From NCBI RefSeq assembly GCF_007679495.1, contig NZ_VEGP01000030.1, forward strand, positions 1 through 61,594: a stretch of 61,594 bases of DNA, in the 5' to 3' direction. The translations under genes and the position numbers were made by a program. The notes beneath the pieces were generated by a model that had not been told where the DNA came from, searched no databases, and was given only the letters and a program-made list of their open reading frames with translations. Positions 27,500 through 36,380 of the stretch are shown in pieces. The DNA is from Paenibacillus sp. 32O-W (GTDB taxonomy: Bacteria > Bacillota > Bacilli > Paenibacillales > NBRC-103111). The first letter of the stretch is position 1; each line of letters starts with the position of its first letter.

Positions 27500-28561
27500 A
27501 TGGAGAAGATTAAAGTGGCCATTATCGGATGCGGTACGATTGCCAACAGTGCCCATATCAAGGCTTATATGGCCAACCCGAATGCCGAGATCAAATATTT
27601 CTGCGACATTATCAAGGAGAGGGCCGATAAGGCTGTTCAAGACTACGGATGCGGGCAAGCGATAGAGGATTATCGCGTCATTCTGGATGATCCTGAAGTC
27701 GAAGCGGTTTCAATTTGTACTCCGAATGACGGTCATGCGGCAATCGCCATCGATTGCTTGCGCGCGGGCAAGAATGTGCTCTGCGAGAAGCCGGCCGCCA
27801 GAACGTATGAGGAAGCGCTGGAGATGCAGAAGGTACAGCACGAAACCGGCAAAGTATTGAATATCGGTGTAGTCAACCGCTTTAATACGGGAGTCAACGT
27901 AGTTAAAAATATGATCGCTAATGGAGAGCTCGGCGAAGTATACCATGTATATGTCAGCTTCCGGGCACACCGTTCCATTCCCGGCCTTGGTGGCGCCTTC
28001 ACGACCAAAGCGATTGCCGGCGGGGGCGTGCTGATCGACTGGGGCGTCCATTACCTCGATGTCGTTATGTATTGCACCGGAGATCCGCAGCCCAAGACAG
28101 TAACCGGTCAAGCTTATTGCAAGCTGGGTAAAGACATGAAAGACTATACGTTTACGAAGATGTGGGCCGGCCCGCCAAATTATTCCGGTACATATGATGT
28201 GGACGATTTTGTAACCGGGTTGATCCGGACCGAAGGACCGACCATTTCCTTGAACGGCGCCTGGGCCCAGAACATCGGCGTCAGTGAGACCTACATCGAT
28301 TTCCTTGGCGACAAGGCGGGCATTCGTCTGCAATACGGCTCCGACTTCAAGCTGTACAGCGCGAAGAACGGCGCTCTGCTGGAGACAACGCCGACTTACA
28401 ACTCGACGGATATGTTCCAGAATGAAATTGACGGCTTCCTCAATTGCATCCGTACAGGAGAGAAGCTTCCTTCCCATATTGATACGGTCATCTTATCTTC
28501 CAAGATTATTCAGGCTATTTACGATTCTTCCGACCAGCGCAAGGAAATTTCGTTCGAGTAG
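27500..28561 (+). CDS. Gfo/Idh/MocA family oxidoreductase
   Basis: This 353-residue NAD(P)-dependent sugar or inositol dehydrogenase-type protein has the Rossmann motif GCGTIA at residues 10-15. The family's EKPAART motif (catalytic Lys region, about residue 95) and the C-terminal GGGVLIDWGVHYLDVVMY with the family histidine are also present. The ATG follows GAGGAGGG. Length is normal. A second, shorter Gfo/Idh-like gene follows after 18 nt, so they form a two-gene operon ending in a clear terminator. The pair probably interconverts oxidised and reduced sugar derivatives; the substrate is unknown. Confidence 0.92.
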   Translation: MEKIKVAIIGCGTIANSAHIKAYMANPNAEIKYFCDIIKERADKAVQDYGCGQAIEDYRVILDDPEVEAVSICTPNDGHAAIAIDCLRAGKNVLCEKPAARTYEEALEMQKVQHETGKVLNIGVVNRFNTGVNVVKNMIANGELGEVYHVYVSFRAHRSIPGLGGAFTTKAIAGGGVLIDWGVHYLDVVMYCTGDPQPKTVTGQAYCKLGKDMKDYTFTKMWAGPPNYSGTYDVDDFVTGLIRTEGPTISLNGAWAQNIGVSETYIDFLGDKAGIRLQYGSDFKLYSAKNGALLETTPTYNSTDMFQNEIDGFLNCIRTGEKLPSHIDTVILSSKIIQAIYDSSDQRKEISFE

Positions 28562-28579
28562 CAAGGAGGCTTTAATACT

Positions 28580-29419
28580 GTGAAAACCATCGGGTTCATT
28601 GATTACTTCCTGGATGAATGGCATGCCAATAAATACCCGGGATGGATTCAGCAAGCAACGAACGGAGAACTGAAGGTCGCCTATGCCTATGGCAAGAAGG
28701 ACTCCGAGCAGGGTGTCGATAACGCCACCTGGTGCCGGAACATGGGGGTCGAGCTGCTCGATTCCATCGAAGCGGTCGTTGACAAGAGCGATTACTTGAT
28801 CGTGCTTTCCCCCGACCATCCGGAGTTTCATGAAGAGCTGGCAATCCCTGCCCTGAAATCCGGCAAACCGACTTACGTGGACAAAACATTTGCCCCGGAC
28901 CGGGCTACAGCTCAGCTTCTGTTCGACACCGCCGCCAAGCACGGCACCCCCTTGTACTCGTCCTCAGCTTTGCGTTTCGCCACCGAGTATGTCGAGGCGG
29001 ACAGACAGGGGATCGAAACTATCTGCAGTATGGGGCCGGGAACGTTCGCCAATTATTCAATCCATCAGATCGAACCGATCGTTTCCATGATGGGGAACGC
29101 CCCGACGAGGGTCATGGCAACCGGAACCCCATCGTTCCCTGCCCTGATTATCGAATTTGCAGACGGCAGGCAGGCGTCCATTCACCATTTTGCCAATAGC
29201 CCGTTCAGCCTGGCGCTGGGGTACTCTTCAGGCCAATCGGTCCATCTGAAGCCGGAATCGGATTTCTTCGGCCTGTTTATCCGTAATCTGGTGCAGTTTT
29301 TCAACACCGGTCAGCCTACCGTAGATCCATCCGATACGATTGCAATCATCACCATCATCGAATATGGCCTCAAGGCTTTGGAAACGCCCTATCAGTGGGT
29401 AGAGCTTCCGAAAGCCTGA
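28580..29419 (+). CDS. short Gfo/Idh-like oxidoreductase
   Basis: This 279-residue protein starts at a GTG with AAGGAGG 11 nt upstream. It resembles the shorter Gfo/Idh-like proteins of Paenibacillus. The N-terminus (GFIDYFLDEWHANKYPGWI) lacks the classical GxGxxG motif, whereas SPDHPEFHEELAIPALKSGKPTYVDKTFA corresponds to the EKP region, with Asp-Lys in place of Glu-Lys-Pro. Downstream it keeps the NYSIHQIEPIVSM segment. Cofactor binding may therefore be altered. It is probably a functional partner of the preceding dehydrogenase. Confidence 0.8.
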   Translation: MKTIGFIDYFLDEWHANKYPGWIQQATNGELKVAYAYGKKDSEQGVDNATWCRNMGVELLDSIEAVVDKSDYLIVLSPDHPEFHEELAIPALKSGKPTYVDKTFAPDRATAQLLFDTAAKHGTPLYSSSALRFATEYVEADRQGIETICSMGPGTFANYSIHQIEPIVSMMGNAPTRVMATGTPSFPALIIEFADGRQASIHHFANSPFSLALGYSSGQSVHLKPESDFFGLFIRNLVQFFNTGQPTVDPSDTIAIITIIEYGLKALETPYQWVELPKA

Positions 29420-29452
29420 ACGTGCACGTAAATTTGAAGTAAAACGAGATAT

Positions 29453-29480
29453 GGCGGGCCTAAGCCCGCCTTTTTCTTTT
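29453..29480 (+). terminator. intrinsic terminator of the Gfo/Idh operon
   Basis: GGCGGGC, a 4-nt loop and GCCCGCC are followed at once by TTTTTCTTTT. A canonical rho-independent terminator 33 nt past the stop codon. Confidence 0.93.
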
Positions 29481-29549
29481 CCTACTATAATTTGATTACC
29501 TTCCTTCTTCTTGTTCCGTCTTATGGACGGAACTCCCCTCTTTAGCCGC

Positions 29550-29913
29550 TTTGGACTGTTATCCCCCTTAATCAGAAAGCGTCGCTGGCGTTCTTAGTGA
29601 TACGCATCCCGCTGTACACCTTTCCGTTCATTACGGTATGTGCATGACAGTCGGTTGGATGCTCGGAAAATGGAGTTGCGGTCTTGATCTAATAGCACTG
29701 CCCGTTGGATTCAAACGCTAATGCATGGATCGACTAATCAAGTCTGCTTTCGACCGTTATCCCCTCTCCTCAGTAAGGCTTGAGGCCGCTGCCTTGGTCT
29801 TAGTCCTATCCCTCTTGATTCCATTCAGACCGGCCCTGTACCTGCACATCTTCTTATATGAGCCCGACTCTAATCCGGAAGCTTCTGAGTGAAGGGGATA
29901 ATAGTCCAATGGA
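29550..29913. repeat. three copies of a GTTATCCCC-containing repeat
   Basis: This lies in the gene-free stretch 29481-30340. A motif close to TTnGACnGTTATCCCC followed by TCAGnAAGC occurs at 29550-29580 and 29748-29779 on the plus strand. It occurs inverted at 29881-29913. No coding frame in this stretch is convincing. The copies are diverged, as expected of an old dispersed intergenic repeat. Confidence 0.6.
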
Positions 29914-30140
29914 AGGGAAAATTGGTGTCCGGTCGTTACTGAGCCGTTGGTATAACAGACATAGGACGAGGAGAGAGATATGGAACAGAGCGCCAGTTAT
30001 CGAGAGAGCAGGATAACGGTCCGAAGAAATACGGTACCCGGTGATTGCAACTCGGCCCATGAGATAAGGGTTAATCCCATAAGTCGGATTGCGATCATTC
30101 AACCCCGGTCAACGCCGGATAGCGTAAAAGACGGGCAAAA

Positions 30141-30250
30141 CCGCAGGTCTTTTTTGGTAAAAGCCGCGCAATACCTGATTCTAAAGCGATTATGCAGGTC
30201 TTTGGAGCGATTTTTGCGAAATCACTGCATTTTGGCAAAGAAGACCTGCA
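30141..30250. repeat. GCAGGTCTTT repeat, two direct and one inverted copy
   Basis: CGCAGGTCTTT at 30142-30152 and TGCAGGTCTTT at 30193-30203 are direct copies. AAAGAAGACCTGCA at 30237-30250 is an inverted copy that could pair with the second in a hairpin of about 60 nt. The core resembles the GCAGGCTTT repeats at 48069-48250. Confidence 0.5.
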
Positions 30251-30340
30251 CATTTGAGCGTCTTTCGCTCTCTTTCTGGAAAAAATGGAAATCCAATGTA
30301 CTTTTGCTTGTCTTTGCAACGTCCTTGCTGCTGTCTCGTT

Positions 30341-31573
30341 TCATGCCTTCGCTCTGTATCTGCGAACGAGCAGCAAATAACACAGGACTGCCCCTATATC
30401 CGCTCCCGCTATCACAATCCCCATGGGAACGGCCGTTTCTCCTCCGCCCAGGCCTACCAGAGGCGCCACCAGCGCGCCAAAGATCATGGACATCAGTCCC
30501 AGCAGCGCAGAGGCGCTGCCCGCAACCTTGCCTTGGTTCTGCATTGCCAGAGAAAAACAAGCCGTGCTAACAATCCCGACACTCGAGACGACAAAGAATA
30601 ACGGAATCATCACTCCATACAAGCCGGCTCCGGACAGAATCATCACGAGCAGCGTCGTCCCGCCTAATGAAGCCATTCCGAGGCCGCAGACCAGCAGCTT
30701 CGTCTCGCTGATTCTTCCCGCCAGCCTGCCGGTAACCTGGGTAGCCATAATGATGCCGAGCCCGTTGATGGCGAAGAAGACGCTGAACATTTGCGGCGAG
30801 GCCCCATAGATATTTTGAATAACAAAGGGCGATCCGGAAATATACGCGAACATGCCGGCACTTACAAGGCCCTGGGATAGAGCATAGCCTATGAAGATCC
30901 GGTCTCTGAACAGCCCGCGGAAAGTCGACAGCGTATTCTTGATCCCGCTCTGGGAACGCCGTTCGCGCGGCAGTGTTTCCGGCAAGCCGAACAAGGCGGC
31001 CATCAGCATAATAAAGCCCAAGAGACCCAGGACGACAAATACCCCCTGCCAGGATACGTAACGCAGCAGTTGTCCGCCTATGATCGGAGCAAGGATGGGA
31101 GCCGCCCCGTTAACCAGCATCAGCAGCGCGAAGAACTTGGTCAGCTCTGCCCCCGAGTACAGATCCCGTACTACCGCTCTCGAAACGACGACGCCGACCG
31201 AACCGGACAAGCCTTGAATAAGTCTCAGCGCTATCAATACTTCGATCGAAGGACTGATTGCGCATAGCAGAGACGAAGCGGCGAAGATGACGAGGCCGAT
31301 CATTAACGGGGTACGTCGCCCATAGATATCACTCAGCGGCCCGGCGAAAAGCTGACCTAACGCAATCCCTGCCAGGAAGCAGGTCAGACTTAGCTGCACC
31401 AGCGAAGGATTCGTCTGAAGCTGCTCCGCCATGATCGGCAATGAAGGCAAATACATATCGATGGAGAGTGGCCCGATGGCACTCAGCATCCCCAGTACGG
31501 CAGCCATCTTGTATCGGTTAGACCGAGATAGCTTCTGCGGTATCATTTCCGTACCTAACATCGGATTGCCCAT
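30341..31573 (-). CDS. Bcr/CflA-type MFS multidrug exporter
   Basis: This 410-residue, 12-helix major facilitator protein exports drugs using the proton gradient. Helix 1 carries the family motif GPLSIDMYLPSLP (about residues 34-46). Motif A is GQLFAGPLSDIYGRRTPLMIG between helices 2 and 3. LIQGLSGSVGVVVSRAVVRDLY is the Bcr/CflA-specific helix 4 segment. The ATG follows AAAGG. The gene has its own strong promoter with a palindromic operator at +1. Bicyclomycin, chloramphenicol or sulfonamide-type drugs are family substrates; the real one is unknown. The terminator was not recognised. Confidence 0.92.
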   Translation of the reverse strand: MGNPMLGTEMIPQKLSRSNRYKMAAVLGMLSAIGPLSIDMYLPSLPIMAEQLQTNPSLVQLSLTCFLAGIALGQLFAGPLSDIYGRRTPLMIGLVIFAASSLLCAISPSIEVLIALRLIQGLSGSVGVVVSRAVVRDLYSGAELTKFFALLMLVNGAAPILAPIIGGQLLRYVSWQGVFVVLGLLGFIMLMAALFGLPETLPRERRSQSGIKNTLSTFRGLFRDRIFIGYALSQGLVSAGMFAYISGSPFVIQNIYGASPQMFSVFFAINGLGIIMATQVTGRLAGRISETKLLVCGLGMASLGGTTLLVMILSGAGLYGVMIPLFFVVSSVGIVSTACFSLAMQNQGKVAGSASALLGLMSMIFGALVAPLVGLGGGETAVPMGIVIAGADIGAVLCYLLLVRRYRAKA

Positions 31574-31620
31574 AAGCTCATACCTTTCTTGACAAATTGA
31601 ATGAATAAGCCGAAGCGGCT

Positions 31621-31672
31621 GTTAGTTGCCAAACTAACTAATTCATTCTAGCAAATCTGACTTCATTGTCAA
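31621..31672 (-). promoter_or_regulatory. sigma-A promoter with palindromic operator before the MFS gene
   Basis: On the leftward strand TTGACA (31667-31672) and TAGAAT (31645-31650) are separated by 16 nt. The predicted start point falls inside GTTAGTT-GCCA-AACTAAC (31621-31638), a perfect 7-bp inverted repeat. A repressor bound there would block transcription. The TTAGTT-type arms resemble MarR-family operators. No MarR/TetR gene lies beside it. Confidence 0.7.
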
Positions 31673-31692
31673 TGGTTATGGGCACTTCATGA

Positions 31693-32544
31693 TTATTTTC
31701 GCTTCCACGACCCTTTAGGCCAACGAAACGGTTCCACATGTCTGAGCATCGTCATAAATACCGTCGCCCATTGTTCTTCATTCAATGAGCATATCGGTGA
31801 ATTGCGGTCCGCTCCAATATTTTTAACCAGATGCTTGATTTGTGGCGGGGTAAAAATTCCAAGCAGCGCTTCACTAATCGGAAGCCTAGGATGCTTCAGC
31901 CCATAATCCGCCATGGCCCGAAACCGCAAATGCTGGTTATGCGGGACAAGCGGCTGCTTCCTTCGGCGAATCCGCAGCAGGGCCGAATCGACTCTGGGCG
32001 GTGGTGAGAAGAAGTGTCTGGGCACCTCTCTTACCAGCTTCAGCTCGAACCACATTCTCCAAGTCAAAATGCGTGCATTCACAACCGGTGTGGAAGTAAA
32101 CCGTTTTGCAGCCTCCTTCTCCACCATCAGCAAGGCTTTCTGCAGGAGAGCGGACGGGGTATCCAGAAGCTTGCCGAGAATGGCCGTTGTTATGGAGTAT
32201 GGAATGTTCGCTACGACGGAATAAGCCTCACGGGGAAGCGCGGTTTCCCTGATATCTCTCGGAATTATCGTGATATTCGCATGCTTTCGCGATTTGTCGC
32301 GAAGCACCTCAATGAACCCGGGATCATTCTCGACCGCCAGCACCTTTCCCGCTTTTTTGGCGAGAGGCAGAGTGAGAACGCCCTTACCCGCCCCGATTTC
32401 GAAAATCGTATCTGTTTCTCTAACCTCCGCGATCTCGATCATCTCTGCGATGATCCGTTTATTATGCAGCAAATGCTGACCGGAGAAGTTAGGTCCTTCT
32501 ACACACTTTCGCACCTTGCGATGCCGTTTGTTTTGTCTTTTCAT
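31693..32544 (-). CDS. erm: 23S rRNA adenine-2058 N6-dimethyltransferase, ErmD class
   Basis: This 283-residue Erm methylase dimethylates A2058 of 23S rRNA and confers macrolide-lincosamide-streptogramin B resistance. Motifs include the family start NFSGQHLLHNK (residues 19-29), SAM motif I FEIGAGKGVLT (48-58), motif II VEND, and the catalytic NIPYSITT (113-120). The C-terminal helical domain ends with the ErmD-like EEQWATVFMTM and a basic tail. From memory the sequence most resembles the Bacillus ErmD/ErmK class. KsgA is less likely because of the FSGQHLLHN and basic ends. GGAGG lies 7 nt before the ATG. A leader ORF with an embedded terminator precedes it. Confidence 0.92.
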   Translation of the reverse strand: MKRQNKRHRKVRKCVEGPNFSGQHLLHNKRIIAEMIEIAEVRETDTIFEIGAGKGVLTLPLAKKAGKVLAVENDPGFIEVLRDKSRKHANITIIPRDIRETALPREAYSVVANIPYSITTAILGKLLDTPSALLQKALLMVEKEAAKRFTSTPVVNARILTWRMWFELKLVREVPRHFFSPPPRVDSALLRIRRRKQPLVPHNQHLRFRAMADYGLKHPRLPISEALLGIFTPPQIKHLVKNIGADRNSPICSLNEEQWATVFMTMLRHVEPFRWPKGSWKRK

Positions 32545-32556
32545 GCCGATCCTCCA

Positions 32557-32625
32557 TTATCTGATGAAATAAAAAAACACAGACCGCTGCCTGTGCTTAT
32601 CCATCACTGGAGGAATACATGCCAA
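32557..32625 (-). CDS. erm leader peptide (15-22 aa)
   Basis: A short ORF ends 12 nt before the erm ribosome binding region and start. From the TTG at 32625, which has AGGAGG 7 nt upstream, it encodes 22 residues. From an in-frame ATG at 32604, without a good site, it encodes 15. The central part DKHRQRS contains two overlapping +x+ triplets (KHR and RQR), the pattern known to stall macrolide-bound ribosomes in Erm leaders such as that of ErmD. Its codons run through the terminator hairpin at 32571-32595. Start choice is uncertain; the reading frame and motif are directly visible. Confidence 0.7.
   Translation of the reverse strand: MACIPPVMDKHRQRSVFFYFIR
32571..32595 (-). terminator. transcription attenuator inside the erm leader ORF
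   Basis: On the leftward strand CACAGGC-AGCG-GGTCTGTG folds into a 7-bp stem (one G-T pair), immediately followed by seven T. The 5' arm is formed by the codons for His-Arg-Gln of the +x+ motif. A ribosome stalled there would cover the arm and prevent termination, as in the ermK attenuation model. Termination would be the default without drug. Confidence 0.75.
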
Positions 32626-32765
32626 GGACTTCCCTCCTTCGGGAATCTGGAAGATCCATGGTATTTTTTCCCATATATCGACTCGACTTGAAGTCCCTGC
32701 AGCATGAGCTTGCTTAAGGGCTCCGCTCAACCGATCGAACCTATAACTTTATTTACACATGCAAG

Positions 32766-32808
32766 GAGAAACGGCTGTACGTCCTTGGACAAGGACGTAC
32801 GGTTTCTC
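32766..32808 (-). other. long perfect hairpin upstream of the erm leader
   Basis: GTACGTCCTTG and CAAGGACGTAC form an 11-bp perfect stem with a 2-nt centre. Flanking GAGAAAC and GTTTCTC extend it. No T-run follows on either strand, so it is not a standard terminator. Its CCAAGGAC can also pair with GTCCTTGG at the leader start (32622-32629). The surrounding gap 32626-33210 holds no gene that I can support. Confidence 0.5.
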
Positions 32809-33210
32809 GATGAAATATAATAACGGAATAAGCATGAAGCTTACACGCTTATATTTCAAAGAAGAGGTCAGGATCAACCTTCCCTCTCCCTGCACCCTCT
32901 ATAAGGTTACGTTAAAAATGGGCAGATCATTCCGATTGCTCTGCACAGGCAGAGGCTTTGAGCAGTATTCAATTATCTGCACAAAGTTCTCAATCGAATG
33001 AAAAATATAATACCCACACGTAACCCTCCGTTCACTAAAAGTAATTTCATGCTAACATATCGGAAACCGACTCACAACCTGATCAATCTGTAATAAATCG
33101 TTATAATCAAATTTTCCGCCGTGTCCCGCCTCGTTTTTTCGCTTTCCAATCCCCTCCCTTGACCTTTCCCTGAATTTTGACATTCGCAGTCTTTTTGCGG
33201 ACATTTACAT

Positions 33211-35101
33211 TCAGCCCGGAGTATAGACAGGGACTCCATTATTGCCGATAGTCATCCTGTATCTCGTGCCATTAGGGGCATGCACATAAATACCGTCGAA
33301 GTTGCTTGACCCTTGAACGAGGACGGCGGCCGTCTTGCCCTCGGCACAGTTGTCGGCTACCTGCACGTTGCTGGTCGTCCCCGTGACGCTGATGCCGTAC
33401 TGATTCTGGTTGCCGGAAGGGGCTTTACGGACCGTATTTCCGGCAACCTTGCCGTTCCTGGCTTTATTGGCTACGAGGATGCCGCTGCGCGTATTGTCGG
33501 TTTCGGTGGCTGGCGAGCTGATCATATTCCCCTCTACATGAAAACCGTCCATGCTTTGAATGAAGATTCCCGTTCTTCCGCAGCGGCGTATCTGGTTATG
33601 GCCTATATAAATGCCCGACGTATGTCCTTGATTCTGATAGTCCGCATCCGGCTCCTCGGTATACACCGCTTCCGTCTTAATATCCTGGAAACGATTGCCG
33701 CTTATGGAAGTATCGCTGACGTAGGATAACAGCACTCCGCGATACTGATTGCGGAACAGATTATTGGCAATCTGCACATTATGGGTCCACCGCAATGTAA
33801 TGCAATTATGGCTGGCCGACCCGTCTTCGAAGAGATTGTCTGCAATAACGACGGACTCCATTTTGGCATAAACCGTGTTGGTCTTGGGCCATCCCGCGCC
33901 ATAGATATTTTCCGACCGCGTTCCTTTGAATATGTTCCCTGAAATCACTATATTTTTACCCGACTGGGGAAGACCGCTCTGCACCCCGTCCGCATCCTTC
34001 GACGATTCGGTATTGGCCTGCGGATTCGACAGCATGATTCCCCGGTTGCAGTTCAGAAACAAATTGTTTGTGACAAACAATTCCGCATACTTGAAGCTTC
34101 TTACTCCGGCGAAGGTCATGCCTTCGAACGTATTTCCATAAATTTTTATATTCGAGTTGTATAGATTGTGAACGGCATAATGATTGCCCACTCCAGCCGG
34201 CCAAGCTTGTGTGCCCGGTGTGCCGCTGGCGCCGAAATAACAGTTGCGGACGGTTATGTTCCGGCAGGGGGTTCCGTCAAACACGCCGATTATCGAGAAG
34301 CCCTCCTTCGTATGATTGGCAATTTGAATCGCCTCGGCATAATTTCTCGACTGATTGGGTGTATCGTCCTTGTACCCGAGAAAACGGCAGTTCTCGATCA
34401 GCACGTTCTCGCAAGCGTTCATGTCCACGCCGTGAGCCGATACAACGTCTCTCAATTCTACATCGCGAATAATGATATTCCTTCCCCGGGCCAGGCCGAA
34501 GCCGTTAAAGTCATCCGGGTACTGCAAAATATTCCCTTCCCAAACTCCCCCCCTCGATAATAATATCGCCGTGCCCTTCGTACCCCTGAAAGCTATCGTT
34601 CAGCTTCCCGTTGGCCATAAAGGAATAGTCATGGCAGCGCAGCAGCGTGGCGCCCTGCTGCATGCTGAATCGCGTCCGGCGATAGATTCGCAGCGTATCG
34701 GTCACTTTATAGGTGCCTTTCGGAACGACAATATGCGTATAGCTGTTGTGCAGCGCCTGATTCAGCGCATTCTGAATGGCCGGCGTATCATCGGTTATCC
34801 CGTCGCCGACAGCTCCGAAATCGCGAACGTTGAGCACCGGGCTTGTTCCTTTGGCCGAAATCGAAGGCTTATCCAGCGGACTGTAGACATTTTCCGTAAC
34901 CGGCATGGCGGAAACTCCGGAAACGGTCCGCAGCATGCTGCTTCCTGCAACTAGAGCCAGTCCGGTCATTCCCAAGGAGGTTAACATCCTCCTCCGGCTG
35001 ATTCGGTGATCGGGCCTCTCCTGCTCCTCGGGATTATCCGGCCTCCCCTGCTGCTGTTGATCCGGCTCTTCCTGCAGCTTCTGCTTTTCCTGCTCTAACA
35101 T
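33211..35101 (-). pseudogene. Tat-exported parallel beta-helix protein, frameshifted in a G7 tract
   Basis: The upstream frame (35101 to 34511) starts with a Gln/Glu-rich segment, then a twin-arginine signal (SRRRMLTSLGMTGLALVAG). VRDFGAVGDGITDDTPAIQNAL follows, the start of a pectate-lyase-3/GH55-type beta-helix. The downstream frame (open from 34527 to 33211) continues with QYPDDFNGFGLARGRN and many beta-helix coils (NNLF, GNTF, NVLIENCRF). The frames join exactly if one G is removed from the seven-G tract at 34547-34553, giving EGGVWEGNILQYPDD. The intact protein would be about 630 residues, secreted, and possibly a polysaccharide lyase or hydrolase. Error, real mutation or phase variation are the options. 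Confidence 0.8.
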
Positions 35102-35161
35102 CCCTCATTCCTCCTCGCATGACATGGAATAGGTTAATGCTTTATCCCAAGCTCCCGGCAA

Positions 35162-36172
35162 TCAGGTCTCCTTGCCTTCCCCTGCACTATCCTTTCCGGG
35201 TGGCTCCCAATCCTTCTCCGTCTTCACTTGAATCGTCTTGCCGTCGGTATGAAGCAAAATATGTCCATGCAGGCCGGTGGTATACACCTCGGTGCCTTTT
35301 TTCTCCAGCCGCTCCTTCAAATTCGGGCTCTGAAATATATTCTGGCTTATAATGGCGATCTGCGGCGATACCGCCCGCAGGAACGCCTCCGATGACGAGG
35401 TCGATTCGCTGCCGTGATGGGGAATGTCCATCATATCGGACTTCAGCTTGTCTGCCCATGGGGAGGCGGTAAGCTCAATTTCCCTGTGCTTGTAAATGTC
35501 CGCAGTGAACAGAAACGTACGCTCGCCATAGGTCATTCGGAACACCATCGAATAATCGTTAATCTCCGGAGCGGAGAACACTTTCACCGCATCGGGCAGC
35601 TCCCCCTTCGGCGGGCTGAGCACTTCGAACCGAACCTGATCGCCAAGCTGAAAAACATCGCCATCCTCCAGCGTTCGGACAGGAACCTTCTTCTCTTCCA
35701 GAGGGCTCATCGCATTGGTATAGGCGGAAGACTTCGTATACGGCAGATTGATCATATAAAATTGCTTGATTTCCTTCTCCTTCGCCACGGTGGCAAAGCC
35801 TCCGATATGATCGATATGCGGATGCGTATTGAGTGCGATGTCCAGCGTGTCGATGCCCAGCTTGTTCAAATAGTCGACCACTTGCGTCCCTGCTTCCGGC
35901 AGCCCCGAGTCGACCAGCATCGTTTTGCCGTCCGGTGAAATAATCAGAAAGCTGTCTCCCATCAGGTCCTTGCCATCCAGATAAAAATAACGAATCGTCA
36001 GTTGATCCTTATAGGCCTCCCGGTCGAATATTTCCTCAGTTCGCACACTCGCTTCTTCCGGTACGGCAGGTGGCTCTATTTCGGAAGTCGCCTTCGTGCA
36101 AGCCGCCAGCATTGCTGCAGCGGCGGCCAGCATGAAGAGAGCTCTGCAGACGGCGCTCATTCGGATGAACAT
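35162..36172 (-). CDS. metallo-beta-lactamase-fold lipoprotein (ComEC C-domain-like)
   Basis: The start ATG at 36172 (MFIRMSAVCR) has AAAGGAGG 8 nt upstream; the open frame further up is not needed. The signal peptide ends in the lipobox LAAC, so the protein is an outer-surface lipoprotein of about 336 residues. The MBL-fold metal motif is THPHIDHIGG (HxHxDH type). DSFLIISPDGKTMLVDSG is strand 1, and DIPHHGSESTSS is the ComEC-type third histidine motif. It is probably a secreted phosphodiesterase/nuclease-like hydrolase. It lies between the beta-helix gene and sugar module 3, on the same strand as both. Confidence 0.85.
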   Translation of the reverse strand: MFIRMSAVCRALFMLAAAAAMLAACTKATSEIEPPAVPEEASVRTEEIFDREAYKDQLTIRYFYLDGKDLMGDSFLIISPDGKTMLVDSGLPEAGTQVVDYLNKLGIDTLDIALNTHPHIDHIGGFATVAKEKEIKQFYMINLPYTKSSAYTNAMSPLEEKKVPVRTLEDGDVFQLGDQVRFEVLSPPKGELPDAVKVFSAPEINDYSMVFRMTYGERTFLFTADIYKHREIELTASPWADKLKSDMMDIPHHGSESTSSSEAFLRAVSPQIAIISQNIFQSPNLKERLEKKGTEVYTTGLHGHILLHTDGKTIQVKTEKDWEPPGKDSAGEGKET

Positions 36173-36380
36173 TTTGAAAGCCTCCTTTCCCGGTTGTTCT
36201 ATCCGGTGGAATGCAAGCTGCATCCCCTGTTCCGGGAGTCTGTCCGACGGCACTTCCCCGAATGCGCTTTCACTGTTCCGTGTCACGGATCAACCGTCTT
36301 CATCGGCTAATAGCTTTGAACGATTCGGTTTACAATACCCCGGACAGACTTCCTGGGGGCGGTCATATCCTCCTGCAGAC

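Noticed and set aside
29980-30570. Plus-strand open frame of 196 codons in the repeat-rich gap
   Set aside because: It runs from repeats into the antisense of the MFS gene, with no ribosome binding site or domain.
32014-32691. Plus-strand open frame of 225 codons over erm
   Set aside because: A shadow of the Erm coding region and its leader; no family features.
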